This document shows positions 33,833-43,064 of a stretch of 46,954 bases of DNA, one piece after another. The DNA lies in the NCBI GenBank assembly GCA_937884755.1, contig CAKZYJ010000243.1:1-46954 (forward strand), in the 5' to 3' direction. Positions within the stretch are counted from its first letter, which is position 1; each line of letters begins with the position of its first letter. Source of the DNA: an uncultured Flammeovirgaceae bacterium (GTDB lineage: Bacteria > Bacteroidota > Bacteroidia > Cytophagales > Cyclobacteriaceae). The position numbers and the translations under genes were made by a program. The notes beneath the pieces are model-generated. The model did not search any database. It was not told where the DNA came from and worked only from the letters and a program-made list of their open reading frames with translations.

Positions 33833-34609
33833 TTAGTACAGAGCCATATCGAACTGCTTGCGGTACTGCTTGGTAAGCGGATGGTCGGCACCCATCAGTC
33901 GGAATAGGGCAATAGCCGCCCGGCGAGGTAGTTCGTTGCAATAGGTTTTATCCAGCATCGTTGCCTGAATAAGGGCTTGAAGGGCCGATTCAAACTTATC
34001 TTCCTTCATAGCATCCTGCGCTAGTCGGATTTGTTCTTCTACCTTTGGATGTCCGTCTTGCTCGCAGACCATCAGATCCGCCAGGCTACGCACATCTTCG
34101 CCTAGTTCAAAACTACGGTGGGTATGGTGAACTGCCTCGCGAGCTCGCTCCGGGTGCTGCCCTACTGTGGCGGCTGCTAGCCATAGTTCAGCTTCTTCCA
34201 TATCATTATTTTCCTCCACAAACTGCTCTAGTTGGGCTACGGCATCAGTATGCTGATCAGTAAACAATTGCTTACGGTATGCTTCCAACTGCTCCTTTCG
34301 CTCGTCAGGCAGATTTTCTTCCAACCACTTTTGAATCTGAGGTTTGGGTAATGCACCAGTAAACTCAGCTACTACTTCACCCTGGTGAAACATCTTAACA
34401 GCCGGGATACCCCGGATGCCGTACTTCACAGAAAGCTCCTGATTTTCATCAGTATTTACTTTTACTAATTCCCAGCTACCTGATGCCTCTTCGGCTAGTT
34501 GCTCTATCACCGGACCGAGAAACTGGCAGGGGCCACACCAGGGTGCCCAAAAATCTACTACTACGGGTACTTGCTCGCTACGGGCAATAACGTCTTGTTC
34601 AAAATTCAT
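33833..34609 (-). CDS. Thioredoxin-TPR protein, CnoX/YbbN-like
   Basis: A 258-residue cytoplasmic protein. Residues 1-100 are a thioredoxin domain with FWAPWCGPCQF (C25 and C28) and the cis-Pro loop GIRGIPAVKMF. Residues 110-258 are helical repeats of the TPR kind seen in CnoX, a chaperone-redoxin that protects proteins from hypochlorous acid damage and hands them to GroEL or DnaK. Unlike E. coli CnoX, whose motif is SXXC, this keeps the full CGPC, so it may also be a disulfide reductase. The gene is 38 bases behind the SRPBCC gene on the same strand. Confidence 0.9.
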   Translation of the reverse strand: MNFEQDVIARSEQVPVVVDFWAPWCGPCQFLGPVIEQLAEEASGSWELVKVNTDENQELSVKYGIRGIPAVKMFHQGEVVAEFTGALPKPQIQKWLEENLPDERKEQLEAYRKQLFTDQHTDAVAQLEQFVEENNDMEEAELWLAAATVGQHPERAREAVHHTHRSFELGEDVRSLADLMVCEQDGHPKVEEQIRLAQDAMKEDKFESALQALIQATMLDKTYCNELPRRAAIALFRLMGADHPLTKQYRKQFDMALY

Positions 34610-34647
34610 CGCAAAAAAGGCTTGTTTTTACAAATACTCGCCTTATT

Positions 34648-35100
34648 CTACGAAGAAGAAACCGGGATAGTTTGGTGTTCGGCTCGTTCTTTTAGGGCCC
34701 GGTTCATGGCGATAAATCCAGCCCGAGTAGTTTCGGCAATCTGCTTCATCACCAGGCTTCGTAATAGGCCGCTAAAGTTCTCTTTCTGAATGAGCTTTAC
34801 CTGCTGAGGGGCTAACGCTTCAATAATAAAGATATGGTGTCCGTCAAATAAACCGGGAATCCACAGGTGGCCTAACCACTCCAGTCGGCGATTTTCTTCT
34901 ACTTTCACGAGCTTAGGCTTAAAGGTCATGGTTTTATCACCCTGCTTCATTTGATTGGTAAGGCGGGTTCCGGCTATGGCATTGCCCGATGAGCCTACGA
35001 TAAAGGGATTCCACTCATGGTAAGCCGCAAAATCAGTCAGTACCTGCCACACTTGCTCGGCACTAGCGTTTATGATAATCTCAGTGGTTAATTCTTTCAT
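34648..35100 (-). CDS. SRPBCC (START-like) ligand-binding protein
   Basis: A 150-residue single domain of the Bet v 1/START superfamily. The start MKELTTEIIINASAEQVWQV, then LTDFAAYHEWNPFIVGSSGN, and the C-terminal long helix (SLVMKQIAETTRAGFIAMNR) show the helix-grip fold. Such proteins bind hydrophobic ligands or act as polyketide cyclases; no substrate can be named. It has no signal peptide. It precedes the thioredoxin-TPR gene in the same direction and is probably co-transcribed with it. Confidence 0.85.
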   Translation of the reverse strand: MKELTTEIIINASAEQVWQVLTDFAAYHEWNPFIVGSSGNAIAGTRLTNQMKQGDKTMTFKPKLVKVEENRRLEWLGHLWIPGLFDGHHIFIIEALAPQQVKLIQKENFSGLLRSLVMKQIAETTRAGFIAMNRALKERAEHQTIPVSSS

Positions 35101-35313
35101 AACTTTTAAGGGGTTAAAGGTTGAGGCCTACGCGGCGCGGGTGGATGATCAAGGGTATACCTTTAAGAGGTTTTCCGGCACGTACCTTCAACCTTCTGCC
35201 CTTCACCATCTACCATCTTTCCAAAGGTAGCCAAGCCAAGTGGTAAGTAACGTTATCTTTTGTTAAGAAAGTATCTTAGTTAAGTTTTGCTATATTCATC
35301 TGTTCAAATAAGT

Positions 35314-35985
35314 ATGACTATGCACCTACCGCTTCTAACTACTTTCTCTCAATTAATCATTCTCATATCTTGCTACCTAATGCTATCAGTCAACGTTCTG
35401 GCTCAATCAGAGAAGCTTGAAATATTTGAAGAAAGCGCAGATGTGGGTAGCCCCAAACTTTCCGGTTCAGCAGAATACGATGCAGCTACCCAAACCTACA
35501 CAGTTCGCGGGGCGGGTTACAATATCTGGTTTAAGCGGGATGAGTTTCATTATGTATACCAAAAACAGCGAGGCGATTTTGTTGCTACCGCTCACTTTGA
35601 GTTCATAGGCGAAGGAGTTGATCTGCACCGCAAAACCGGCTGGATGATTCGGGAGTCACTCGCTGATACGGCGGTTCATATCAGTGCCGTAGCTCACGGC
35701 GATGGACTTACGGTGCTTCAGTGGCGTCCTGAACCTGGCGCCTCTATGCGCGATCCCGAAGACGAAATATTCTTCCCCGAAAAACACCTGGCCATATTAC
35801 AACTGGAACGTAAAGGAGCAGTGATCACCATGCGGGTAGCCAACGAAGGTAAGCCGCTGCAATTGGTAGGCTCTCATACGATAGACCGCTTGCCGGATGA
35901 GATATGCCTTGGGGTATTCGTTTGCTCCCACAACCCCGATGTAATAGAGGAAGCAACCATTCGGGAGGTTCAGATTGATGAGTAA
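35314..35985 (+). CDS. Exported beta-sandwich protein of the TolB-companion type
   Basis: A 223-residue protein starting at the ATG at 35314 (MTM; the second Met at 35320 is also possible). The signal peptide ends SVNVLAQSEK. The mature part is a single beta-rich domain: VGSPKLSGSAEYDAATQTYT, GYNIWFKRDEFHYVYQKQRG, WMIRESLADTAVHISAVAHG. This resembles the concanavalin-like DUF1349-type domain that in Bacteroidetes is found alone or fused to TolB propellers and is sometimes named biopolymer transporter TolR. It is presumably periplasmic or surface carbohydrate-linked; no activity can be named. It converges with the Crp-like gene, eight bases apart. Confidence 0.7.
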   Translation: MTMHLPLLTTFSQLIILISCYLMLSVNVLAQSEKLEIFEESADVGSPKLSGSAEYDAATQTYTVRGAGYNIWFKRDEFHYVYQKQRGDFVATAHFEFIGEGVDLHRKTGWMIRESLADTAVHISAVAHGDGLTVLQWRPEPGASMRDPEDEIFFPEKHLAILQLERKGAVITMRVANEGKPLQLVGSHTIDRLPDEICLGVFVCSHNPDVIEEATIREVQIDE

Positions 35986-35993
35986 CGTTTTTG

Positions 35994-36566
35994 CTAACTG
36001 CTAATTCGCTTACGAATACGGCTTAGGGAAACGGGAGTAATGCCCAAAAAGGAAGCAATGTAGTGCTGGGGTACCCGCTGAAACCACTCGGGCTGGGCGG
36101 CCAGCAGTTTCTGGTAGCGCTCTTCAGGCGAGTCAAGGATGTAAGATGACAAAATACGTTGGGCATTAATAAAGCGTTGCTCGGCAACACGGCGTGCCAT
36201 TATTTGAAAATTGACCGAGTAATTATAGGCTTTCATTAGATTCTCATGGCTGATTACTAGCAATTCACTGTCTTCTAATGTCTCTAGACATTGCTGGCTC
36301 GGCACTTGTTGCAACAGGCTTTCCAATGAGGTAGCAAACAGGTTCTCCAGAAAAATAAAAGCGGTAATTTCTTCGCCCTCTTTAGGATAAAAAAGGCGCA
36401 GACATCCTTTGTTAATGAAGTAAATCTCTTGGGCTACCTTTCCTTCACTTACCAGTGCAAACTTCTTAGGTACCTCCCGGTACACGCACTGCTCTTCCAG
36501 AAACGTCAGTTCGGCTGGGGTGAGGGGAGCTAATTGAGAAACATATTTACGAAGCTGAGAATACAT
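35994..36566 (-). CDS. Crp/Fnr-family transcriptional regulator
   Basis: A 190-residue regulator starting at ATG 36566 (a GTG at 36590 would add eight residues). Residues 10-120 form the cyclic-nucleotide-binding jelly roll (ALVSEGKVAQEIYFINKGCL, then RLFYPKEGEEITAFIFLENL), which lacks the canonical cAMP-binding RE..A cluster. The C-terminal helix-turn-helix is near the end (QHYIASFLGITPVSLSRIRK). This is the small Bacteroidetes Crp type, often sensing unknown cues. It is divergent from the Gfo/Idh/MocA gene across 111 bases, with a GAACGTTC palindrome at about 36625-36632 in between, a possible but unproven site. Confidence 0.88.
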   Translation of the reverse strand: MYSQLRKYVSQLAPLTPAELTFLEEQCVYREVPKKFALVSEGKVAQEIYFINKGCLRLFYPKEGEEITAFIFLENLFATSLESLLQQVPSQQCLETLEDSELLVISHENLMKAYNYSVNFQIMARRVAEQRFINAQRILSSYILDSPEERYQKLLAAQPEWFQRVPQHYIASFLGITPVSLSRIRKRISS

Positions 36567-36677
36567 GTCGTTTTTTAGATTTTGCCCCACCGAACTTCCT
36601 TAAGCGTTGGTTTTGTATTAAATTGAACGTTCGCAAACTACCTTGTTTCATTTTTTATTACTAGAAGATACTGCATA

Positions 36678-38147
36678 ATGAAAAAAACACCTAACAAAAA
36701 GAATGCTCTACCTCGCCGTAATTTCCTGAAGGGGGCTGCTACCTCAGCTGCTTCGTTCATGATTGTACCCCGCCACGTACTGGGCGGCACGGGTTATCAG
36801 GCACCTAGCGATACTGTAAACGTAGCGGCCATCGGTGCTGGAGGTATGGGTGCCTCCAATATGAGTAAGCTTACCAGTCAGAATATTGTGGCGTTGGCTG
36901 ATGTAGACTATAACCGGGTAAAAGAATCGGTAAGCCGCGATAACCGGGCTGAACTACGGGCCGCTTACGACAAAGCCACCTGGTACAAAGACTTCCGCAA
37001 AATGATGGAAGAGCAAAAGGATATTGATGCCGTAGTAGTGGCAACCCCTGACCACTTTCACACCGTAGCGGCCAGTGCGGCTATGCAGATGGGTAAACAC
37101 GTGTACGTGCAGAAACCCCTAACTTACTCGGTGAAGGAAGCCCGCGAACTGAAGCGACTGGCCCAAGAAACCGGCGTAGTCACCCAGATGGGTAATCAGG
37201 GCCATTCCAGCGACGATGCCCGCCGCCTGAATGAATGGGTGCAGGCCGGAGCCATTGGCCCGGTACGGGAAGTGCACGTCTGGACCAATCGTCCTATCTG
37301 GCCGCAGGGCGTACCTCGCCCTACAGCTGAAGTAGATAGTGATGATATGCGATGGAACCGGGGCGGTCTGGAGAAGCGTATGGTCAAGGCCATGAACGGC
37401 AAATACAAAGTACCAAAAGATTTAGACTGGGACCTGTTCTTAGGGCCCGCTCCGTATCGCGAATACCACCCTATCTACCATCCGTTCAACTGGCGGGGCT
37501 GGGTTGACTGGGGCGTAGGAGCGCTAGGCGATATGGGAGCCCATTTAGTAGATCACCCATACTGGGCATTAGGACTGGAGTACCCTGATACCGTGCAAGG
37601 AACTTCAACCCCCTGGGGCGGTAACGAAGAAGATCGGGCAACCTATCCATTATCTACGACAGTTCACTACACTTTCCCTGCGCGGGGTATGCTACCCGAA
37701 GTAACTATGCACTGGTACGACGGAGGAATGATGCCTAAGCGACCCGCCGAACTGCCCGACGATGTAGAACTGGATCGCGGCGGCGGAGTAATCTTCCAGG
37801 GCGAGAAAGGTATTCTGTACCACAAGACCTACGGTTCTGACCCGCAGATGTACCCGCAATCGCTAATGGAACAGTATGCTGATATGCCGCAAACCTACGA
37901 GCGTATTGAAGGCGGCCGCGATGCTCACGAGATGAACTGGATACGTGCCATTAAGGGTGAAGAAAAAGTATCCTGCCCCTTTGAGTACGCCGCTCCGCTA
38001 AATGAAACTATGCTGCTGGGAGTAGTAGCCCTGCACGCACCAGGTGAGATACTACGCTACGACGGCAAGAAAATGGAATTCACCAACAACCAAGAGGTGA
38101 ACCGCCACCTCCACCGCGAGTACCGCGATGGCTGGAGTATAGCGTAA
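36678..38147 (+). CDS. Tat-exported Gfo/Idh/MocA oxidoreductase
   Basis: A 489-residue protein. Residues 1-40 are a twin-arginine signal ([20 protein letters not shown]), so the folded enzyme is exported. The NAD(P) Rossmann motif follows ([10 protein letters not shown]), then [20 protein letters not shown] and [19 protein letters not shown], where the Lys of QKP is the usual catalytic one. The C-terminal alpha/beta domain includes [20 protein letters not shown]. Members oxidise or rearrange sugars and inositols, and the Tat-exported Bacteroidetes and Planctomycetes ones often lie in carbohydrate clusters. The gene is followed by its own terminator. Confidence 0.9.
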   Translation: MKKTPNKKNALPRRNFLKGAATSAASFMIVPRHVLGGTGYQAPSDTVNVAAIGAGGMGASNMSKLTSQNIVALADVDYNRVKESVSRDNRAELRAAYDKATWYKDFRKMMEEQKDIDAVVVATPDHFHTVAASAAMQMGKHVYVQKPLTYSVKEARELKRLAQETGVVTQMGNQGHSSDDARRLNEWVQAGAIGPVREVHVWTNRPIWPQGVPRPTAEVDSDDMRWNRGGLEKRMVKAMNGKYKVPKDLDWDLFLGPAPYREYHPIYHPFNWRGWVDWGVGALGDMGAHLVDHPYWALGLEYPDTVQGTSTPWGGNEEDRATYPLSTTVHYTFPARGMLPEVTMHWYDGGMMPKRPAELPDDVELDRGGGVIFQGEKGILYHKTYGSDPQMYPQSLMEQYADMPQTYERIEGGRDAHEMNWIRAIKGEEKVSCPFEYAAPLNETMLLGVVALHAPGEILRYDGKKMEFTNNQEVNRHLHREYRDGWSIA

Positions 38148-38164
38148 TTCTATTTTCTACGGAT

Positions 38165-38200
38165 AACGAAGCCCGATCATCTGATTGGGCTTCGTTTTTT
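38165..38200 (+). terminator. Terminator of the Gfo/Idh/MocA gene
   Basis: AACGAAGCCC pairs with GGGCTTCGTT around a 12-base loop, followed by a run of T, 17 bases after the stop codon. Confidence 0.9.
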
Positions 38201-38255
38201 ATCAGTTAGTCAGGAATAATTGTTCCCTAACCCAGTTTGCTATAACTTCAGCAAA

Positions 38256-39218
38256 ATGAATAAACTTAACCTGTTAGTATTCTGCCTCTTGTTAGTTAGC
38301 GTTACCCCCTGCGTATCTGTTTGGGCCCAATCGCTAACTATTAACTATTCAGGAGTAGTATTCGATAACGATGATCACCGGGACACCTACACTGAGGAAA
38401 TGCTGATGATAGCGGAACATTTGGGGGTTCTGGACTTGAAAGCGATTATTACCACCTACCAGCACAGTGAGTATCCTGAATTTGTTAAAGGCCGGGAAGA
38501 GATACAGCAAAAAGCGAAACAGGCCGGATTACAAGTTGACTACGCGCTATTCTCCGGAACCAACAAAACCCTGGCGGTTCCATCATCCAGAAAAATAGAA
38601 GATACTCGACCCTTAGATATTGATGGTAGTCGCTTTATCGTGTCTGAGGCAAAAAAAGCATCTTCGGAATTACCATTGGCTATCCTGACCGGTGGGCAAC
38701 TCACTTCAGTAGCCAATGCCTACCTTATGGATAGCACCATTGCCGACCGAGTCATTGTACTGGGACTATTTGGGGCACCTAAGATCGATTACAACGCTAA
38801 TCTGGATGCCTGGGCCTGGACCATCATTCTCGCTAAATTGAAAATAGTATCGTTTAAGTTCAGAGAGGATAATGGTGATTTCGGCCAGGCCTTTCTGCAA
38901 ATGCCTTCGGTACCAAAAGACCGTCTGAAAGAAGTGCTTCCCCTAAATACTTTTACCCAATGGATGATCGATAAGCGCCACCCCAGCCAGGAAGTATTGC
39001 AGCGAGATGGAGATGGTAATGCCTTAGCTACGCTGCTAAGCAGCCAGTACATTACTCGTTACCGAAGGTGGTCTTTCCAGAAGATTGACCCCGAAAACCA
39101 CCATCCTATTATGGTGTTAGATCCGGAAGGAAAAGTATACCAGATTCTGGACGCTGATAAGGAAATAGGTACCGAAGCCTACTGGCAGCTTCTCAACGCT
39201 TACGCAAAAGAGGAATAA
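38256..39218 (+). CDS. Exported nucleoside-hydrolase-fold protein with altered active site
   Basis: A 320-residue protein. The ATG at 38256 begins a signal peptide (MNKLNLLVFCLLLVSV, cleaved near VWAQS); a TTG 36 bases upstream is less likely. The fold of the inosine/uridine-preferring nucleoside hydrolases is recognisable in GGQLTSVANAYLMDSTIADR and in the DYNANLDAWAWTIILAKL segment. The usual metal-binding N-terminal cluster DTDxGxDDA is replaced by FDNDDHRDT, so calcium binding and hydrolase activity are doubtful. It could be a repurposed exported relative. It follows the Gfo/Idh/MocA gene after a terminator. Confidence 0.7.
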   Translation: MNKLNLLVFCLLLVSVTPCVSVWAQSLTINYSGVVFDNDDHRDTYTEEMLMIAEHLGVLDLKAIITTYQHSEYPEFVKGREEIQQKAKQAGLQVDYALFSGTNKTLAVPSSRKIEDTRPLDIDGSRFIVSEAKKASSELPLAILTGGQLTSVANAYLMDSTIADRVIVLGLFGAPKIDYNANLDAWAWTIILAKLKIVSFKFREDNGDFGQAFLQMPSVPKDRLKEVLPLNTFTQWMIDKRHPSQEVLQRDGDGNALATLLSSQYITRYRRWSFQKIDPENHHPIMVLDPEGKVYQILDADKEIGTEAYWQLLNAYAKEE

Positions 39219-39349
39219 GGCTGAATCAAATCGTATCCCTTATTCTTGCTGCAACCATCTGGCCAACCTGTATTTCTAATCATCCCGGTGTAATGTAAAT
39301 TGTGGACAATCGTTATCTTTAGACGACATATTCACCCTCACCTGACGTT

Positions 39350-41812
39350 ATGCTTCGCACCTACTTCAAGTTCGCTATTCGTACTTTCTGGAAAGATAAG
39401 TTTTATACGTTACTCAATATTATTGGACTAGCCATTGGTATTGCCGTAAGCATCATTATTTTGCTCTACCTGCAGAATGATCTTACCTACGATAAGCATC
39501 ACGTGAAGCACGAGCAAATTTACCGGCTGGTGACCAATGTGAAAGGACCGGGAGTAGAATTTCATACGGCGGGCGCTGCTCGGGAAGTAGCCCCAATGCT
39601 AGCTGAGGATTTTCCGGAGGTGCTCACCTTTACTCGGCTGGATGAAATGGGCCGCACGCTGGTGACTGTTCCCGGAGATGTATCAAAGCAGGGAGAAGAG
39701 AGTATGTATAACGAAGAAGAATGGGGGCGAGCCGACTCTACTATATTCAACGTATTTACTCATCCTTTTCTGGATGGAAATCCGGTGACGGCACTAAAAG
39801 AAAAAAATAGTGTGGTGCTGACCGAGACCCTGGCCCGCAAGTACTTCGGTGAGGAAGAAGCTTTGGGGAAAACCCTACTGTTGTACGAGGAGAAGGAGAA
39901 CTTCACCGTCACTGGCGTGATAGAAGATTTGCCGGACAACTCTCATATGAAGTTTGATGCCCTTATCTCCTTTATCGAGCCCCGAGAATGGGCCATGCAG
40001 GACGGTGAGTTTAACTCGGAAGCCATCTGGAACCCCGATGTGTTTACCTATCTGCTGTTTCCCGAAGGATATGACACTGCTGATTTCTTCGAGAAGCTTC
40101 CGCCCTTTCACGATAAGTACATTAAGCCCTTCGGCGACCAGGTGAGTAGTGAACTATGGTTTTACCTGGAACCTTTAGCCGACGTACATTTCACCTCTCA
40201 GCAAGGCGGTGACGAGCCTCAGGGAAATATTGCCTACGTGTACGCCTTCGGGGGAATCGGCCTGTTTATTCTATTGCTGGCCTGCATCAATTATATGAAT
40301 CTGGCCACAGCCCGCTCCGGCAACCGGATGAAGGAAATTGGTATGCGTAAAGTGATGGGCTCCAGTCGGCGGGCCCTGGTTCTGTCTTTTTTAGGCGAGT
40401 CGGTTCTGCTGTCGGTGCTGGCCCTGCTGATTGCATTGGCATTGGTAGCCATTGTGCTGTACGCCACTCCGTTTAATGATTTGGTTGAAAAAGACCTGTC
40501 GCTAAACCTGTTGGATAATCCTACCCTGATGATCGGGGCCCTTAGTATTAGTCTACTTATGGGTATTGTGTCGGGTCTGTACCCGGCTTTCTACCTACCC
40601 GCTATCTCCACGGTGCAATCGATGAAGGGCGCCTTTAAGTCCTCTTCTTCCGGAATCGTGCTGCGCAAAACTTTGGTAATTCTTCAGTTTACGATCTCAA
40701 TTGCGGTGGTTATCTGCACCCTGTTGATGCAGGATCAAATCAGCTACGTTCGTAACCAAGAGCTCGGCTTTAACCGCGAACATCTAATGCTTGTTCCGTT
40801 GCAGGACACGCTAGTACGTAATCAGCTTCCTTACATTAAAAACGAACTGGAACAGTACAGTGGAGTGATGGGCACTACGGTTTCGTACAATGTGCCAGGA
40901 CTGTGGGTGGGTAACTCAGTATTTCAAGTGGAGATTGATTCTAACCTAACCACTCAGTCGTTCCGAACTTTTTTTGTGGGAGATAACTACCTGGAGACGA
41001 TGGACATTTCGTTGCTGGCTGGGCGGGATTTTCACGAAAACCTGGCGGGCGATACCGACGGCAAATCATTTATTATTAACGAGGCTGCGGCTCGAGAACT
41101 GGGTTGGTATAACCCCAACCAGGAAGGAGCCAAACTGGAAGATGCCCTCAATAGCCGCCTCAAATTTTTTCACGGGGAAGAATTAGGTAATGTGGTAGGC
41201 ATTGTCCAGGATTTTAATGTCAGCTCGTTACACAATGCAATTGAACCTACGATTATTATTCCGGCTAATGAACCCGGCGGGGTTTTCTACGCCCGACTCA
41301 AGGGAGAGAATCTGCCGCAGACGATGGACTTTATTGAGGAGAGGTGGGCCACCTACGACCCCAACCATCCGTTTGAGTATAGGTTTCTAGACGAAAGTTT
41401 TGATGAACTCTACCGGGCCGACGAGCAGCAAAGCTCGCTGATCTCGGTGCTGTCCGGTATTTGCCTGTTTATCTCTTTACTCGGAGTGCTGGGGCTGTCG
41501 GCCTTTACGGCAGAGCAGCGTACCAAAGAAGTAGGAGTACGCAAAGTGCTGGGTGCTTCCGTCTCTCAGATTGTATACCTGCTCTTTAAAGATGTGATGC
41601 TGCTGGTGGTAGTAGCCTCGCTCATTGCGGCACCTATTGCTTATTGGCTGATGGATCGCTGGCTACAGGATTTCGCCTACCGTACTGATATAAACATGCT
41701 ACTATTTGTACTAGCCAGCGTAGCCGCTTTGGTGATTGCTTTCGCCACCATGAGCTTTCACTCAGTGAAAGCAGCCCGTCGCAACCCAGTGGTGAGTCTA
41801 CGCTACGAATAG
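39350..41812 (+). CDS. Orphan MacB/FtsX-type ABC transporter permease
   Basis: An 820-residue membrane protein, double the FtsX-domain unit. Helix 1 is near residues 20-42 (LLNIIGLAIGIAVSIIILLY), then a MacB periplasmic core domain, helices at about 300-325, 345-375 and 395-420, a second N-terminal helix near 440-462 (VLRKTLVILQFTISIAVVIC), a second periplasmic domain, and three C-terminal helices (GICLFISLLGVLGLSAFTAE; VVVASLIAAPIAYWLMDRWL). The conserved EIGMRKVMGSS and EVGVRKVLGAS cytoplasmic motifs are where the ATPase docks. No ATPase gene is adjacent, so the partner must be elsewhere. Bacteroidetes genomes carry many such stand-alone permeases. Confidence 0.9.
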   Translation: MLRTYFKFAIRTFWKDKFYTLLNIIGLAIGIAVSIIILLYLQNDLTYDKHHVKHEQIYRLVTNVKGPGVEFHTAGAAREVAPMLAEDFPEVLTFTRLDEMGRTLVTVPGDVSKQGEESMYNEEEWGRADSTIFNVFTHPFLDGNPVTALKEKNSVVLTETLARKYFGEEEALGKTLLLYEEKENFTVTGVIEDLPDNSHMKFDALISFIEPREWAMQDGEFNSEAIWNPDVFTYLLFPEGYDTADFFEKLPPFHDKYIKPFGDQVSSELWFYLEPLADVHFTSQQGGDEPQGNIAYVYAFGGIGLFILLLACINYMNLATARSGNRMKEIGMRKVMGSSRRALVLSFLGESVLLSVLALLIALALVAIVLYATPFNDLVEKDLSLNLLDNPTLMIGALSISLLMGIVSGLYPAFYLPAISTVQSMKGAFKSSSSGIVLRKTLVILQFTISIAVVICTLLMQDQISYVRNQELGFNREHLMLVPLQDTLVRNQLPYIKNELEQYSGVMGTTVSYNVPGLWVGNSVFQVEIDSNLTTQSFRTFFVGDNYLETMDISLLAGRDFHENLAGDTDGKSFIINEAAARELGWYNPNQEGAKLEDALNSRLKFFHGEELGNVVGIVQDFNVSSLHNAIEPTIIIPANEPGGVFYARLKGENLPQTMDFIEERWATYDPNHPFEYRFLDESFDELYRADEQQSSLISVLSGICLFISLLGVLGLSAFTAEQRTKEVGVRKVLGASVSQIVYLLFKDVMLLVVVASLIAAPIAYWLMDRWLQDFAYRTDINMLLFVLASVAALVIAFATMSFHSVKAARRNPVVSLRYE

Positions 41813-41840
41813 TGCGTAGTATCGTAGTAATTACATTCTT

Positions 41841-42935
41841 CTATTTGAATATACCGAACCAGATCTGGGCGTTTTTGTGGTAGATTTTATCTATTACTTC
41901 CCGCGGTAATTGTAGCCCCTGAAACTCACCCTCGATCAGATCGCTGGTCATGGTTTCGTCCGTAACAAAGTACTTCCAGTCGCGTAGCCAGGTACTGTGC
42001 ATACCCTGCTGCAGAGCTTCTTTACTGCCATCGCCATCGTCGCCCATATCGGTACCATACAGCAAGCGGTCCTGGTACTGGATGAAGAAGTCTCTTACCT
42101 TCTCGCGGTTTTCCCGAGTTTGGTAAAATATCTGGCCCATACGGGCGGATAGGTCTACCGACATGTTAGCGAATTGATCCAGCCGTTTTGCCAATTCGTC
42201 TACGCTCCATTCCAAACTTCCCATATGCGCTCCGATGAATGTCAGTTCCGGGTTCTTTTCTAGCATACGGTCGCGGGCAGCAATCTGCTCCTCATACGAG
42301 GGCATTTCCGGATGCTTATACATATGATACTGCGGATTATTGGTGAAGTAGCCTTTGTCGTTGTTGGTCGTCATCTCCTCTACCGGCAACCAGCAGTTTT
42401 TAGGCTCGCCCAAATGGCCGATAACCGGAATTTCTCGGTTGGCCAGTACGGCAAAAATAGTATCTAACTTTGGATCGTCCACTATCACTAGTTCACCGGC
42501 CTGATCGCGCTGTACCATTCCAATATTCTTCCAGACCTTTATGCCAATGGCTCCAGCTGCAAAGCAACTGTCCAGCCACTGCAAAGATTGCTGCGCCCAG
42601 TCGGGTTCATCCCACTCTTTAGCCGAAAAGGCGGTGATGCAGGCGATAGCATCGGAGTGATCATTTGCCTGTTGCATACAGTAATTAAACTGTTCTCTTA
42701 CATCCTCTCGGCCATCGGAATGATCAACCACAATGGTGACCAGTTTGAAATTATCTTTCCGGGCCTGCTCTACAAACGCATCCCGCTCGGTGCGGATATG
42801 GACGTGGGTATCTACCTTTTCCACCTGGCCGAAATCATCAAGGCTGTAAAACTCATTGTTCTCGCTCTCGCTACGCGGTGTTGACGTGCAGGCGGTTAGG
42901 GAGTATAGTAGTAAAAAGACACACGAACGATTCAT
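41841..42935 (-). CDS. Amidohydrolase lipoprotein (TIM-barrel, amidohydrolase-2 type)
   Basis: A 364-residue protein with a lipoprotein signal (residues 1-16; lipobox SLTAC, lipidated C17). The metal-dependent TIM barrel has the first metal pair in VDTHVHIRTERD, FIGAHMGSLEW later, and LLYGTDMGDDGDG near the end with the metal-binding Asp. Members of this amidohydrolase-2 group are decarboxylases or lactone/amide hydrolases; the substrate is not predictable. It would act at the outer membrane or periplasm. It is divergent from the GMC oxidoreductase gene and convergent with the permease. Confidence 0.85.
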   Translation of the reverse strand: MNRSCVFLLLYSLTACTSTPRSESENNEFYSLDDFGQVEKVDTHVHIRTERDAFVEQARKDNFKLVTIVVDHSDGREDVREQFNYCMQQANDHSDAIACITAFSAKEWDEPDWAQQSLQWLDSCFAAGAIGIKVWKNIGMVQRDQAGELVIVDDPKLDTIFAVLANREIPVIGHLGEPKNCWLPVEEMTTNNDKGYFTNNPQYHMYKHPEMPSYEEQIAARDRMLEKNPELTFIGAHMGSLEWSVDELAKRLDQFANMSVDLSARMGQIFYQTRENREKVRDFFIQYQDRLLYGTDMGDDGDGSKEALQQGMHSTWLRDWKYFVTDETMTSDLIEGEFQGLQLPREVIDKIYHKNAQIWFGIFK

Positions 42936-43064
42936 ACTATATCATTTACATGTTAATGTAGAAATAATATGGCTTTACTGCACCATTCTTCCTCGGTTGT
43001 TTACTACTCATTTCCTACCTATCTTCCGCTTACAAAAAATCTACGTATACCTCCCACTTCAATT

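Noticed and set aside
35101-35235. Inverted sequence GGTTGAGG...CCTTCAACC upstream of the SRPBCC gene
   Set aside because: The arms are short and about 70 bases apart in a biased composition; chance is the simpler reading.
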